DNA of 64,000 bases from Topomyia yanbarensis. Its lineage: Eukaryota > Arthropoda > Insecta > Diptera > Culicidae. Numbering within the stretch: the stretch's first letter is position 1; every line of letters starts with the position of its first letter. Positions 23,241-32,891 of the stretch are shown in pieces. The position numbers were made by a program, and so were the translations under genes. The stretch spans positions 434,186,539 through 434,250,538 of the forward strand of contig NC_080671.1 in the NCBI RefSeq assembly GCF_030247195.1. The letters run 5' to 3'. The notes beneath the pieces are model-generated. The model made no database searches. It had not been told where the DNA came from and saw only the letters and a program-made list of their open reading frames with translations.

Positions 23241-23539
23241 ATACACACACGAACCAACTAATGACTAAACTCGTTCAAGCCACCGAGCGTAGTGTTTCTC
23301 GTACAAGTGGTAAATCTCTACACCGAGTCACCCACTGGTGGAATCTGGAGGTCAGCCAAGCCATCAAAGACCACCGCAAGGAATGCGTTTCTCCTAGGGA
23401 TATTTCCACCACCGAAGAGTGAACGTCCTCAGCGGGAAAAGAAGGCAAGTCGGCTTCACCCTCGAAGTAAACGGAATCAAAACAGTAAGAAATTGCTGAG
23501 GAACTCGGCATACACTACAGTTCGTTATTCTCAGACGCT

Positions 23540-24850
23540 GCTCTCCCTCCAACATTTTTAGCACTCAGAAGACTTGGAAGAGCGACCGTATCCTTCCCAC
23601 TGGACTCCGGAAAAGACTTCAACAGGCTAGAAGAGTACCGTTAGAATTTTTGAACAGCATCTGGAATGGCCAATCCATCCCATCCTCTTTGAGAACGGCC
23701 CTTGCAATCCCCATATCAAAGAAGGGTGACTCAATCCGTACGGCGAAAGACCGTTAGCCTGCTCCTCTGCATGGGGAAAACTAAGGTGCGAAAGATCAAC
23801 AATGACCTACCTCGAAGAAAACTCCTATCTTGACCAACGCCAATTAGCATTTCGCAAAGGTGGAGGGACTTTAGTTCACCTCGGAGCCCTTGTAGGAATC
23901 CTCCAGCAGGCCCTAGCGGACGATCTGCATGTCGGCATAGCAATTTTGGAAATCGCCAAGGCGAGGGAGGTTCACCGGGCTAGCTGGGGAATCGCCGGAA
24001 ACCTGAGGAAAAAAAAGGACTACCTCAACAATCGTGTCTTCCTAGTGTAAGTCGGGTCTACAGTCCAGAAAGGCGTGTGGAAGAAAGCGGTATTCCACAG
24101 AGATCCGTTCTCGCTGTCACGGAATTCCTCGTTAGCATGAACGCCCTCTTTGCATTTCTGGTATTTTAGTCTACGCCAACGACATCATAATCGTCGTAGT
24201 GGGAGGATCGAACGCTCGAGCACGGATAATGCTCCAAGCCGCAGTGAACGCCATCGAAAAATGGGCTGAAGCAGTGGGGTTCAACATAGCAGCCGTCAAA
24301 TGCTCAGTATCACGCTGTTGCAATTCCCATCACCTAGCCACAGTCAAACTTAGAAATATACTTATACGTTTACGCAGAGAACTAAAAATCCTCGGTATAA
24401 CGCTGAATCGCCGTCTCACTTTCGTATCGCACTTCCAGATTGTCAAAAGAGATTGTGAAAGCAGGAAACGTCTCATTCGAATCATCAGTGCCCGGCATCT
24501 GACATGGAACAGGAGAACTGCTCTGAACGTCTGCAGTGCGCTCATCAACAGCAAAATATTCTACGTTATTGAAAGCCTGAAACTTGGACGGGTTTATGAG
24601 GATCCTTGCTCCTCTATACAACAGAACAACTCGGTTGGCCTCTAACCTATTGCCGAGCACTCCCGCCGCAGCAGCCTGTGTCGAAGCAAGCATTCTCCCC
24701 TTTCTGTGGACGGCCGCTAACATCATTCGCTCATAAAACGGTATAACGATTTCAAATCGGCAAGCAGCGAGCCAGAGACGAGTTCCGTTGATGAGTTTTA
24801 AAAGATCCATCTTCCATCTGTTCCGTATTGAGATAATGTATACAACACAC
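23540..24850 (+). pseudogene. I-type ORF2, reverse transcriptase domain
   Basis: Recognisable pieces: NSIWNGQSIPSSLRTALAIP (finger region) near 23650, DQRQLAFRKGG (motif before box A) near 23832, ILVYANDIIIVVV (box C; YAND in place of YADD) near 24170, and LKILGITLNRRLTF ... LNVCSALINSKIFYVIE (thumb) in the clean frame 24199-24645. LPSTPAAAACVEASILPF follows near 24650. Box A and the PQG box are not legible. YAND would lack the second catalytic Asp. Confidence 0.7.
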
Positions 24851-24854
24851 ACTT

Positions 24855-25570
24855 TTTGGCCTTTTGAAACATTTCATTACTCAGTCTGCTTGGGATGTGC
24901 GCGGGGTTCTTCTGTGAAAGTTTTCAGCAAATCGTAGAAAATTACCGTTTAAAATTGGAATTCAAATCAAATCAAATCTCTGATCTTGCAGTGTAGATTT
25001 GCGTTCTGTGTTTCCTGTTTAAATGTCCAAAATAACTTGACTAAGATATTACTGTTACCGTTGTAAGTAGTTTGTGTAAAATGTGAATATCGAATGTTTT
25101 TTTTAAATGATTGTCAAATATTGTAGTTTTGCCCTGAAGATGAAGGCGTAGACCTTCGAAACGTTGGTATTAGACGAAATATAGATATTGTCGTATGAAA
25201 CCCGTGACCAAAAAGCCATCTGTTCTGGCATCACTGCACCGATCCTACCGTATACTGAGAACCTTGGGCCGAATGACAGCAGTGTGACACTGGGACAAGA
25301 GGCGGGAGTTGACCAGGTGACACAGCAAGTCGATAGAAGCAACGTGTAACAGAAAATTGCGGTTAACATCATTTGTGAGCAGATTAAATTTGTAATATTT
25401 CATTATTATAGTTAAATATTTCTTTAAACACCTTTAATTTTTAGGTGTCGATTTATAGATATTGGTTATTTACATTATTTGAAGGGAATTGAACTAAGGA
25501 GAAGACTAAATGTAAGCAAATTTACGCTATTCTGAAATTAACCTAACCTAACAATACAATTGAATTATAG
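24855..25570. other. Foreign insert with Penelope-like ribozyme-style motif
   Basis: This block separates the reverse transcriptase from RNase H and has no frame of its own. At 25134-25164 it reads CTGAAGA, then T, GAAGG, CGTAGA, CCTTC, GAAACGT: a CUGANGA core, a 5-bp stem with a loop, and GAAA, as in hammerhead ribozymes carried by Penelope-like elements. Boundaries could not be fixed, so a truncated Penelope-like copy is an inference. Confidence 0.4.
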
Positions 25571-26050
25571 CTTTGAGCTACCCAGAAACTAATCGTCGCT
25601 ACGAAGAACTCTTCATCCCTTCGAACACCATCTCTTCATATTGCTAACATCGTATTCAGGCACGCTCTGGGATTCCTAGAATTCACCGGCACAGATCTCC
25701 CAGGAATAGCTCGCGTCCATAGAACCCAGAACTGACCCTGGTACACGAGAAGTCCGAACACCACCTTATCTAGGTTACTCATAGTCGGAGAAAATAGTGG
25801 GGTCTGCGGTCTGTCATACCGCCTCCCCACAAGCTGCTCCGTTTTCTCGGCAGAAGCTGCTGCCGTCAGTCTGGCGATTGTAAGGAGACCAGATGGAATG
25901 CCGATATGGTGGGTAACTGGTCACTACGGGATCACCAGGAACGAGGAAGCCGACTCATTGGCAGTTCGTGGAAGACAGCCCCGAATAGTGCTAACCAAAT
26001 TGGTCCCATTGACGGATATCATCTACCACTATAAATCAAAAACCATGGCT

Positions 26051-26212
26051 GGGGATGGGCGTAGCGTAGTTGGTAATTCGATTGCCTTATACGCAGCGTA
26101 CCTGGGTTCGAGTCCCGACCCCGCACATAGGGTTTGAAATTTTTCATAAGACATTTTTCTAATCCGAAGAGGCGAATGACCTTAAGGTTAAAACCTCTAT
26201 AATTGAAGTAAA
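26051..26212 (+). mobile_element. tRNA-derived SINE (162 bp)
   Basis: The head is tRNA-like with an A box TAGCGTAGTTGG at about 26062 and a B box GGTTCGAGTCC at about 26106, in a cloverleaf-like 75-nt region ending GACCCCGCAC. A tRNA-unrelated body follows (GAGGCGAATGACCTTAAGG), then an A-rich tail. A 13-bp duplication AAAAACCATGGCT flanks it (26038-26050 and 26213-26225). Removing the SINE rejoins the RNase H codons. A functional tRNA is unlikely, given the flanking duplication and the A-tail. Confidence 0.9.
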
Positions 26213-26320
26213 AAAAACCATGGCTCACTTTATTAGCCACTGGAAGAGCCAACTAGGTCACCTCCAAGAAATCAAGGGACGACCGTAACCATGGACCGAC
26301 CGGAGTAATAGGCTCGAACA

Positions 26321-27971
26321 CACAGTGGCACGACTTAGAACAAAAGGTGGACTAAAGTCCAAACTTTGCCGAATAGGTTCAAATAGGACGGTTTTAGGTA
26401 ATATTGGTACGCTAAATTTGTTTTTGATTTTAAAAGATTTAAAAAATAAACATTTACCATTCATTAGGGTGTCTCAAAAATATACTTTTTTCGAAATCGT
26501 GCTTAAAATTTGTGTATATTAATTTTTGTACGCTAAATCGTTTGTGATATTAACACTTGTTAATAAAATTTTCATTATACATTAGGGTGGTTAAAAAATA
26601 ATTATTTTTTTTGTTAAGGTTCAAAATTTCTATTAAAGAAATTTTTGTGCGCTGAATTCCTATTTTGGTTATAAAGTAGAAATTAAATTTACTGCTTATT
26701 AGAGTGGCTCAAAAGTAAGTATATTATCTAAATCTCAAAAGTAAGTAAGCCTTTTATAATGATTTTTTTCAATAGTAATTTTGTAATTTATTTTTCATAT
26801 TGAAACGTATTGAATGACATCTCTTTATGGGGCTTCAGAAATTTACGTTGTTTTTACGGATCAAATAAGATGTGTTCGACTAATTTTTTTAATTCATTAG
26901 TGGGTTGCTTGATATGAAAACTACATTTTCCTTCATTTTCAAAACAAGCATTTTGAGCGTCTTAGTGGGATATTTAATTACATTCACTAATCTACAAGAT
27001 GGCTAACATTTTTTTTCGCAGGTGTGTTTTAAGTTACCTAGATTTCTTATTTCATATCTTAAATAAAAATGAAACCAAAATCCTTTTTACAAGCATATTT
27101 AAAAATGGTCTCTTTTTTAATTTCGCATACCCTTAAGTGTATATCAGTGCTATGCAAACTCGGCTCAAAATAGTCTCACCAAATGACTAAAACTCATCTG
27201 TGTACACTCAATTTGACAGTCATTGAGAAAATTAGCAAAAATATTTCCAGAAACATTTTATGACACATTTCAGATGGTTGAAAATATTTACTGATTTACT
27301 GATTACTGATTTTTAAACATTATCTCTAGATCACTAGTAAAAGCCTTGTAGATCATGCCCTCAATGCTATTTGAAAGTTGTGCATACATTTGTGTTATTA
27401 ATCTAGCTATAAAATGATTTTTCAAATTCAATATCAGTAATAACCATGCGTCTCCATTAACAGTGTTTTTAAATTTTGACTGTTTATCGCAAGTTTTCGC
27501 AAAACTAGCATACACTATTTTAAAGAGAAAATTAAAGGCTTTCGTATGAGTATAGTGTGATCGCGGGCATTCATGGGCGTCGTTGTTTTTATCGCATTAG
27601 AAGTTCGAATTCAATAAAAATTCATGACAAACAGTTATCTAAACACTAACTAAAGCAACTAATTGGTTTTTTTTTGGCAATTTTACGACGCAATTTTATG
27701 ACACGGATAATTTTGGTGAAGTGATGCAACGCATAAAATCAACCTTTTCTTTGAAAAACGAAAATAACCCTGTGCAGTTCCTACGGTCAAATAATGCAAA
27801 AAAACACTTGAGTTATGCCCTTCAAAAAGCTGCCAAAAATTCATTTCACGTTCAAATCACCTAAAATCTCGCAAAAAAGTCTCTGGTGGCTCAGCTGATA
27901 CGAGAAAAATACTAGTGAGAATATCGCATGACCTTCATATATGGACTTAAGTCTGTGCTCGTCCCACTGTG
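26321..27971. mobile_element. Transib-like nonautonomous element T3 (1,651 bp)
   Basis: The left end is CACAGTGGCACGACTTAG and the right end the complement of CACAGTGGGACGAGCAC. A perfect 5-bp duplication GAACA flanks it (26316-26320, 27972-27976), and its removal rejoins the retroelement sequence. The left end reads CACAGTG, 12 bp, ACAAAAGGT; no matching nonamer is seen at the right. Near the left the words ATTAGGGTG, ATTAGGGTGG and ATTAGAGTGG start at 26463, 26581 and 26698, and AATTTTTGT(A/G)CGCT(A/G)AAT also recurs, giving a decayed tandem of about 117 bp. No transposase frame is present. Confidence 0.85.
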
Positions 27972-28405
27972 GAACAGACTCACGCCTACGAGTTGGACAC
28001 ACCAAAATAACTCACGCACATACTATCACTCGAACTGATGCCCCCCCCCCCTCCTCTGCCATGAATGCCGCGGAACATCTTCTGGTCGATTGTTCAGAGT
28101 TTCAAAACCTCCGAAACTTCCGCATTTCATCCGAGACATTCTGGCAAACGACCCGACAAGTAAAAAAACAATTATCTCATTCTTGAGAGATGCTAAACTG
28201 CTCAAGAAATTATAGGAACCCCCACGGACTGTTACTCTAAAACCCAAGCCGCTCCAGCGACCCACAACTTAACAAACTATCACTCAGCCTTTAGAATATC
28301 GCCAATGAAATCTGAAATAGAATAAAATATAAATTTGTATACATTTTATTATCTTCTCGGGCGAATGACCAAGTATGTTAAAGTACATAATAAACAACCA
28401 ACCAA

Positions 28406-29261
28406 ATTATAGACGATATAATTTTCTCATTGCAAGTATTGAGATGACCCATGGTTAAGTTACGCCATGGCTAAGTTGAGCCATATCAAATAATCGAAAT
28501 ATAACAGATTGGGTTGTTCAGAAATGATTAAATTCGCCAACCCCAAATCACCATATCATAACAATGCGTGTTCCCCCTGCATATCCAATAACTAATTGAC
28601 TTACACGATAAGCAAATGGAGTAAATATTTGGTTCGATCATTTCAGTTCAGATCGATTGTAAAATATTGCAGCGTCCATCAAGATGCAAACTATCCTTTC
28701 TAACTTTACATAATGAAAAAAATATTTAAATTCTGTTCAAGGCTGGTGTAGTTCCGAATAAATCCAATCAGTTAGCAGTTGTTCCAATTCGAAAAGATTC
28801 CTCATTCCAACACCGTTGCCAACTTTGCCCCACTCTACTCGTTATTATTTTTCCTCAAGATCCATCTAAGATTTCCATAATTCTGTACGATGGAATGGAA
28901 AAAGCTTTTCCTCAGCAGCACCCGAAACCAAGCGTGTACCGACGAAATAGCGAGAAAAATTCAACACAAGGGCATTGGGTGTTTTCCGTTGGGATGTCTG
29001 TCTGGCACGATTCCCAGCACCACCCGCTGCGTCTAGTATCAAGCCTTAGCTTTTTATGACGCTTGGAATGAGATAAAAAAAAAACAAAAATCTGTATAAA
29101 ATCTGCATGAAACGAACAAAGAAACTCCACCCGAGGAAATATCGTGGTATGCAAGACAGGTAAGTTTTTCCGTGGCAACAAAAAACAAAACACTCTTTTA
29201 TTTCTTTTCTTTGTGTAGTAGCAGGAGAGAGGAAGGCTGCCCAAAACATATGCTGAACAGC
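28406..29261. other. Intergenic stretch, no gene seen
   Basis: No supported feature between the tail of the I-type element and the poly(A) signal of the small gene. Frames on the minus strand at 28912-29318 lack motifs and overlap the 3' end of that gene. Confidence 0.4.
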
Positions 29262-29267
29262 TTTATT
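29262..29267 (-). terminator. Polyadenylation signal AATAAA
   Basis: AATAAA on the minus strand, 16 nt after the stop codon of the three-exon gene at 29284-30183. It is the canonical cleavage/polyadenylation hexamer, in the right strand and position, and supports the gene model. It could be chance in AT-rich DNA, and a 3' UTR this short is unusual though not unknown. Confidence 0.6.
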
Positions 29268-29283
29268 GTTTCTAATCGTTTCA

Positions 29284-30183
29284 TCAGAGGATAGCTCGTG
29301 CACTTTTCGTGAGTTCACGTCTTTGCCGGAGAATGTACCTCTGAATAAAATAAGTCAGTAGCATCTTTACGTTGGTAGAAGCAGATAACTTCAGTTTTAA
29401 TTTATCTTCTAGAGAGATTTTACGCTAATTGACCTGCTCACATGTATTTACACAATGGAGAAGTTATGGATGTACTTTAAAAACATTCGAGTTAAATTTA
29501 ATGTCTGTGGAATATTTCTTTTTTCACTTTTTAAGCGTTTAACGCTACTAAAATTGACGCTGACCCATGCGATTCGGCTATGAAGCTTGTATCAAAGCTA
29601 TGGCCATCGAAAAATAAATAGAAGCATATTTCAATTCCGACGGCATCACGGAACCAATTTCGACCAAATCACTATCTTACTTGACGATAATGGCAAACCC
29701 ATAAAAGTGGTCATTGAGACAACTCAAATATTCACCCCCCCCCCCCGGAGGGCTCACTGACCCGAGAAAACCGATCTACTCGATAAACAGAAGTACCTTA
29801 ATCAACGTCCCAAAAATGACGGCGCAGATAAGAAAAACAGTCCTGGCACGAACTCCATTGAGTAAATCGGTCCTATCCCCTTTCACACGCACTTCACACC
29901 CGTTTCCCTTTACTTCCTGACAAACGGAGACGTCAAGAATAACCGGTCCGTTTAGCAAATAATTTCCAATCTTTCCTTCCGCACCCAAAGTTCCCTTACC
30001 ACCAGTATTACGTGATTTACTTCCCATTTTTTTCTGCCACCATCCTAGCCCAAATGACATGACAAAAAAGCAAACTTTTCCCCGAACATGAAAGGCGCTT
30101 ACCTTCGTTGAGCGACTATCGAAAACAACCAACAAGCAGGTAATCCCAGCAATGAACTCCGCCATTTTCGGGGCCATTTTGGT
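29284..30183 (-). CDS. Small three-exon membrane-protein gene (83 aa), unidentified
   Basis: Exon pieces on the minus strand: 30183-30103 (ATG at 30177, context CAAAATGG), 29916-29797 and 29340-29284 (TGA). Introns have AAG|GTAAGC with TTTGTCAG|G, and AAG|GTACTT with TTATTTTATTCAG|A. All coding junctions are phase 0 (25, 40 and 18 codons). The N-terminus MAEFIAGITCLLVVFD is a hydrophobic segment that may be a signal anchor. Exon 2 is hydrophilic at first (KGNGCEVRVKGDRTDLLNG), then hydrophobic (TVFLICAVIFGTLI). Exon 3 is basic (KRYILRQRRELTKSARAIL). This suggests a small integral membrane protein with a basic tail. I do not recognise the family. A preceding 5'-UTR intron of GC-AG type is likely. 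It is the only convincing host gene in the window. Confidence 0.65.
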
Positions 30184-30249
30184 CTGTCGTGAAAGAAATT
30201 AATAGTTGTCAAATAGTTGTTGCTTGGGATAAAAGTGAAATTAACTTGC
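30184..30249 (-). other. Probable 5'-UTR intron of GC-AG type
   Basis: Read on the minus strand, CAG|GCAAGT (exon end at 30250) is followed 66 nt later by CTATTAATTTC and TTTCACGACAG|ACC, directly before the ATG exon. AG|GCAAGT is the strict consensus of the rare GC-AG class, and TATTAAT is a plausible branch site. The upstream noncoding exon is not delimited. Confidence 0.45.
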
Positions 30250-30399
30250 CTGTGGCTGATGTTTCAAGCAGTTCCGAATGCAAATAATTTTCAACTGCAA
30301 CTTTCACAACAACATCAGTTGGCCTACTGTGACCAGGTCGCTTTGAATCGCATCTTCGAAAATCTGTAGGGCGGTGCAAATTTTGAAACAGGACAGAGT

Positions 30400-31079
30400 A
30401 GTAGCCAGTTGAATATGGAGTGGAACACGTTTCAGGACGGTGCCGTGCCTGTAATTGAGTGTCGAAAACGGCACAATGGCCAATTCAAGTAACGAAGGAA
30501 AATTAAACGGAAATTAAGATTTGGGATTGGCGATCAGTTTCGGCTGTTTTCGACAATATTCAGAAACTTTACATGCTCTCCTACCTTTCGACTTTTGCTG
30601 GTGGTTTGGGGGCAAAACTATTCAATCCTCGCAGTTTGGTCTTTGAGAAATTGAATGTTGTAAGTTTGTTCGACTAAATCCCTATTTATTCGTTTATTCA
30701 GAAACAGTGTCTGCATCGTTTGCTTTATGTTTAGAAAATTAATTTAAACATGTTATAGTATTTGTTTTTTGTAGTTTTGTCTTCTCCTTTAGCATTTCCG
30801 TATTTTTGTCTATGTATTTCTTTTTTGATACGTCTATCATCCTGACTCATTGCATTTTTATCTTCCTTTCTTTCCGTCCATTTGTTTCTCTGGTGTTCTG
30901 AATTTTTGTCTTTCTACCTTTCTGTTTGTCTTCCTACCACTCTTATTACTTTTCTTTCATATTATTTTTTTGGTATTAATTTTTTATCTTTCGGAGTTTG
31001 TCTTCCTGCCATTGAACAAGCAACCATGTTTTCACATTAAAAAGAACAGCAAACTAATTCACAGTTTGCGCGAAAGCAA
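30400..31079. other. No gene seen; pyrimidine-rich stretch
   Basis: From 30770 to 31000 the plus strand is strongly T/C-rich (TTTCTTTCC-type words). No frame or repeat family is recognised. It may be intergenic DNA upstream of the small minus-strand gene. Confidence 0.4.
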
Positions 31080-31187
31080 TCAAAAAACTTTGAAAGTTCG
31101 ATTTGCTGCATCATCGCGCCCTGGAAAGAAAACAGCAACTCCCAACATTGCCAGCACTGCCAGAAAGGTTGCATACAGGAATTTCAT
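31080..31187 (-). CDS. Candidate secreted short peptide (35 aa)
   Basis: From the ATG at 31187 the minus strand encodes MKFLYATFLAVLAMLGVAV, a textbook signal peptide (basic n-region, long hydrophobic core), then FFPGRDDAANRTFKVF and a stop. The frame extends upstream without a stop for 51 codons, but those are low-complexity and unlike protein. A TATTTAAG box and a TCAGTC initiator lie about 140-165 nt upstream on the same strand. The mature part would be only about 16 residues, so the gene may be spliced with an exon I cannot find, may be a fragment, or may be chance. An internal TTTTCTTTCCAG also looks like a splice acceptor. Confidence 0.35.
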   Translation of the reverse strand: MKFLYATFLAVLAMLGVAVFFPGRDDAANRTFKVF

Positions 31188-31325
31188 TGCAAACTGAATG
31201 TCCAGTGTCCTAAACTGCTGCTGAATCGTTTTTTTTAGATTGCTTAAACTTTCAATTTTCCTTCCACGGAGCCGTAAATATTCCAATCCCCCGCCCCCTT
31301 TTTTGTTTCGAATCTGACCGGTACA

Positions 31326-31353
31326 GACTGACCGGCGCAAAGTTTCTTAAATA
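31326..31353 (-). promoter_or_regulatory. Candidate TATA/initiator promoter
   Basis: On the minus strand TATTTAAG (31353-31346) is followed about 24 nt later by TCAGTC (31331-31326), matching the arthropod initiator TCAGT. It precedes the candidate secreted-peptide frame by about 140 nt. The spacing is slightly short for a TATA box. Confidence 0.3.
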
Positions 31354-31387
31354 CGGGAATGTAGAATGCGGATCGCTTCGGTTCGCT

Positions 31388-31850
31388 GGGTTTCTTCTAG
31401 ATGAGTAAAGTTTCCGAACGGGTCAGTTGAGGTGAATTTGCCAAGCAGAATGTTATTATGAGTACTTGGGATTTTACGAAAGTTCAATGCTGGAAAGTGA
31501 GAATATATTTAACCATGGAACGGTTCAGTAACTTTTGTGTGCGTAAACGACGTTGGTTTTAATTTTCAGTTCGACTTTGAAACAGTACGAGCCTTAGTCG
31601 TACTGATTTTAGTTGCAAGAGACCTAACATGCTCTTATGCTTCAAGGATTACGTCGACATCATTGCAGTCGATCGCAGAGCTGTGGGAGAGGCACTTGCG
31701 CCATTCAAAAGAAACACTGACTGACTATCAATCATTACAAGACTAATCAAGTCGTACCTGGTAGAGATTGAGGAAGTTGAAACGGTGTTGGTTCCGATGT
31801 GGAGATGAAGTATGGTGCGACGTTCGTTCATGTATTTTGAAACGCCAGTG
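31388..31850. other. No gene seen
   Basis: Frames of 70 codons on both strands at 31537-31867 have no recognised motif. Nothing else is supported. Confidence 0.35.
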
Positions 31851-32161
31851 CACAGTGGAATCCACAATTTAGGAAGACAACAATGTTTGTAGCTAAACTT
31901 TATATTTTAGAGCTTCAGGACAAATATTCAGTATCGAATAGGCCATCTACAGATGTAGATGGTATTGGGGTGGCTCTTATTGTTAGGGTGCCTCAAAAAT
32001 TATTTTCTGAATGTGAGGAGATAGGGGAATTGACTACAATGCAGATGAGCAAAAGTCAAAATCAACAACAATTTCTTCACTATGCTATATTTCTCCTTAG
32101 TGGAGAACAATTTTTGTAAAAACTATTCTTTCTCTTTTAAGGAAAAAAATTGTTAAAACCC
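31851..32161. mobile_element. Possible Transib-like left-end fragment T5
   Basis: It begins CACAGTGGAATCC, and 134 bp later carries TTAGGGTGCCTCAAAAA (31983), the same internal word found in T1, T3 and T4. No right end or target duplication was found; the I-type element at 32174 may have inserted into it. Nonamer match is poor. Call rests on the shared internal motif. Confidence 0.35.
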
Positions 32162-32891
32162 ATCTTTGTGCTTCATCTGAGTTGGAAACACCGTTCCGTA
32201 CGGTATAAACAGCGCGCATTCGGGAATTAAACACAGTGTTTTTTCGGTGTTTTTCGCGATATTCGCGGTTTATTTTTCGACAAAAACGTGAACGAAGTGC
32301 TTCTCTAGTGGTGAACAGTGAAAGTTTGGTGAAAATCGGTTCAGAAACGGCTGAAAAAAGTGAATTTTAGTTTTGCCCACGCGGTGCGATAGGTAAACAA
32401 ACAGCCATCGCTGTGCCTACCCGCGTGGTTGCCGGGCCGATCTTGCATTCACTCGCTGGTGGAGTGTGACAGTGTGCTGAACGGGCGATATTTTTCGAGT
32501 CGCAAAAAACGTAAAAAGTTTTTGAAAAATTATTGAATTTTTTTAACGTTGGATTTGGTGGTATTTGAGATACCAGTACAGTGTGTACCGATATTTGTAC
32601 GGTACAGTGCGGGCCAAAAGTGTATGAACGGCAAAAAATAAAAATTGGAAAAGTGCCTTTTTCTTGCTTGTTTTGCTATTTAGAGGCTGTGTAGAAGCAA
32701 GCAAGCGAACAGATTCATCACTGCGCATCTACAGTGTGTCCCAAAATTGTGGGAACGCTTCGAAAAAGTCGACGTTGAAGGGGCAAATAAGGTAAGATCT
32801 TTCTTTTTCTTCACCTTTTTTGTCCATTTGGGGTTGGTATCGGGTGACCGTGCCACATAGCAGTTTCCAACGTCTGGTGGCGTAATCCAAG

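Larger units (their letters stand above)
25860..28190 (+). pseudogene. I-type RNase H and C-terminal zinc region (split twice)
   Basis: The first part reads MPIWWVTGHYGITRNEEADS (25898-25957), the RNase H C-terminal motif with its His and Asp, parallel to GHAGIHGNEEAD in the 32-kb element. The frame runs to KSKTMA, is cut by a SINE, resumes HFISHWKSQLGHLQ, then is cut by T3 and resumes at 27977 as RLRVGHTKITHAH. The cysteine/histidine end (CHEC ... H ... C) is disturbed by an 11-C run at 28039. Both insertions are bordered by duplications that let the frame be followed exactly. Confidence 0.75.
21860..28405 (+). mobile_element. I-type non-LTR element with RNase H (decayed, three insertions)
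   Basis: Endonuclease (22530-23240), reverse transcriptase (23540-24850) and RNase H plus C-terminal zinc region (25860-28190) occur in order on the plus strand, ending in a short AAC/AACC simple tail (28386-28405). The RNase H part is split by a SINE and by Transib-like element T3. A foreign block of about 700 bp sits between reverse transcriptase and RNase H. The layout matches the better preserved element at 32174-37818. The 5' boundary is uncertain; weak ORF1-like text starts near 21860. The frame is broken in dozens of places. Confidence 0.7.
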
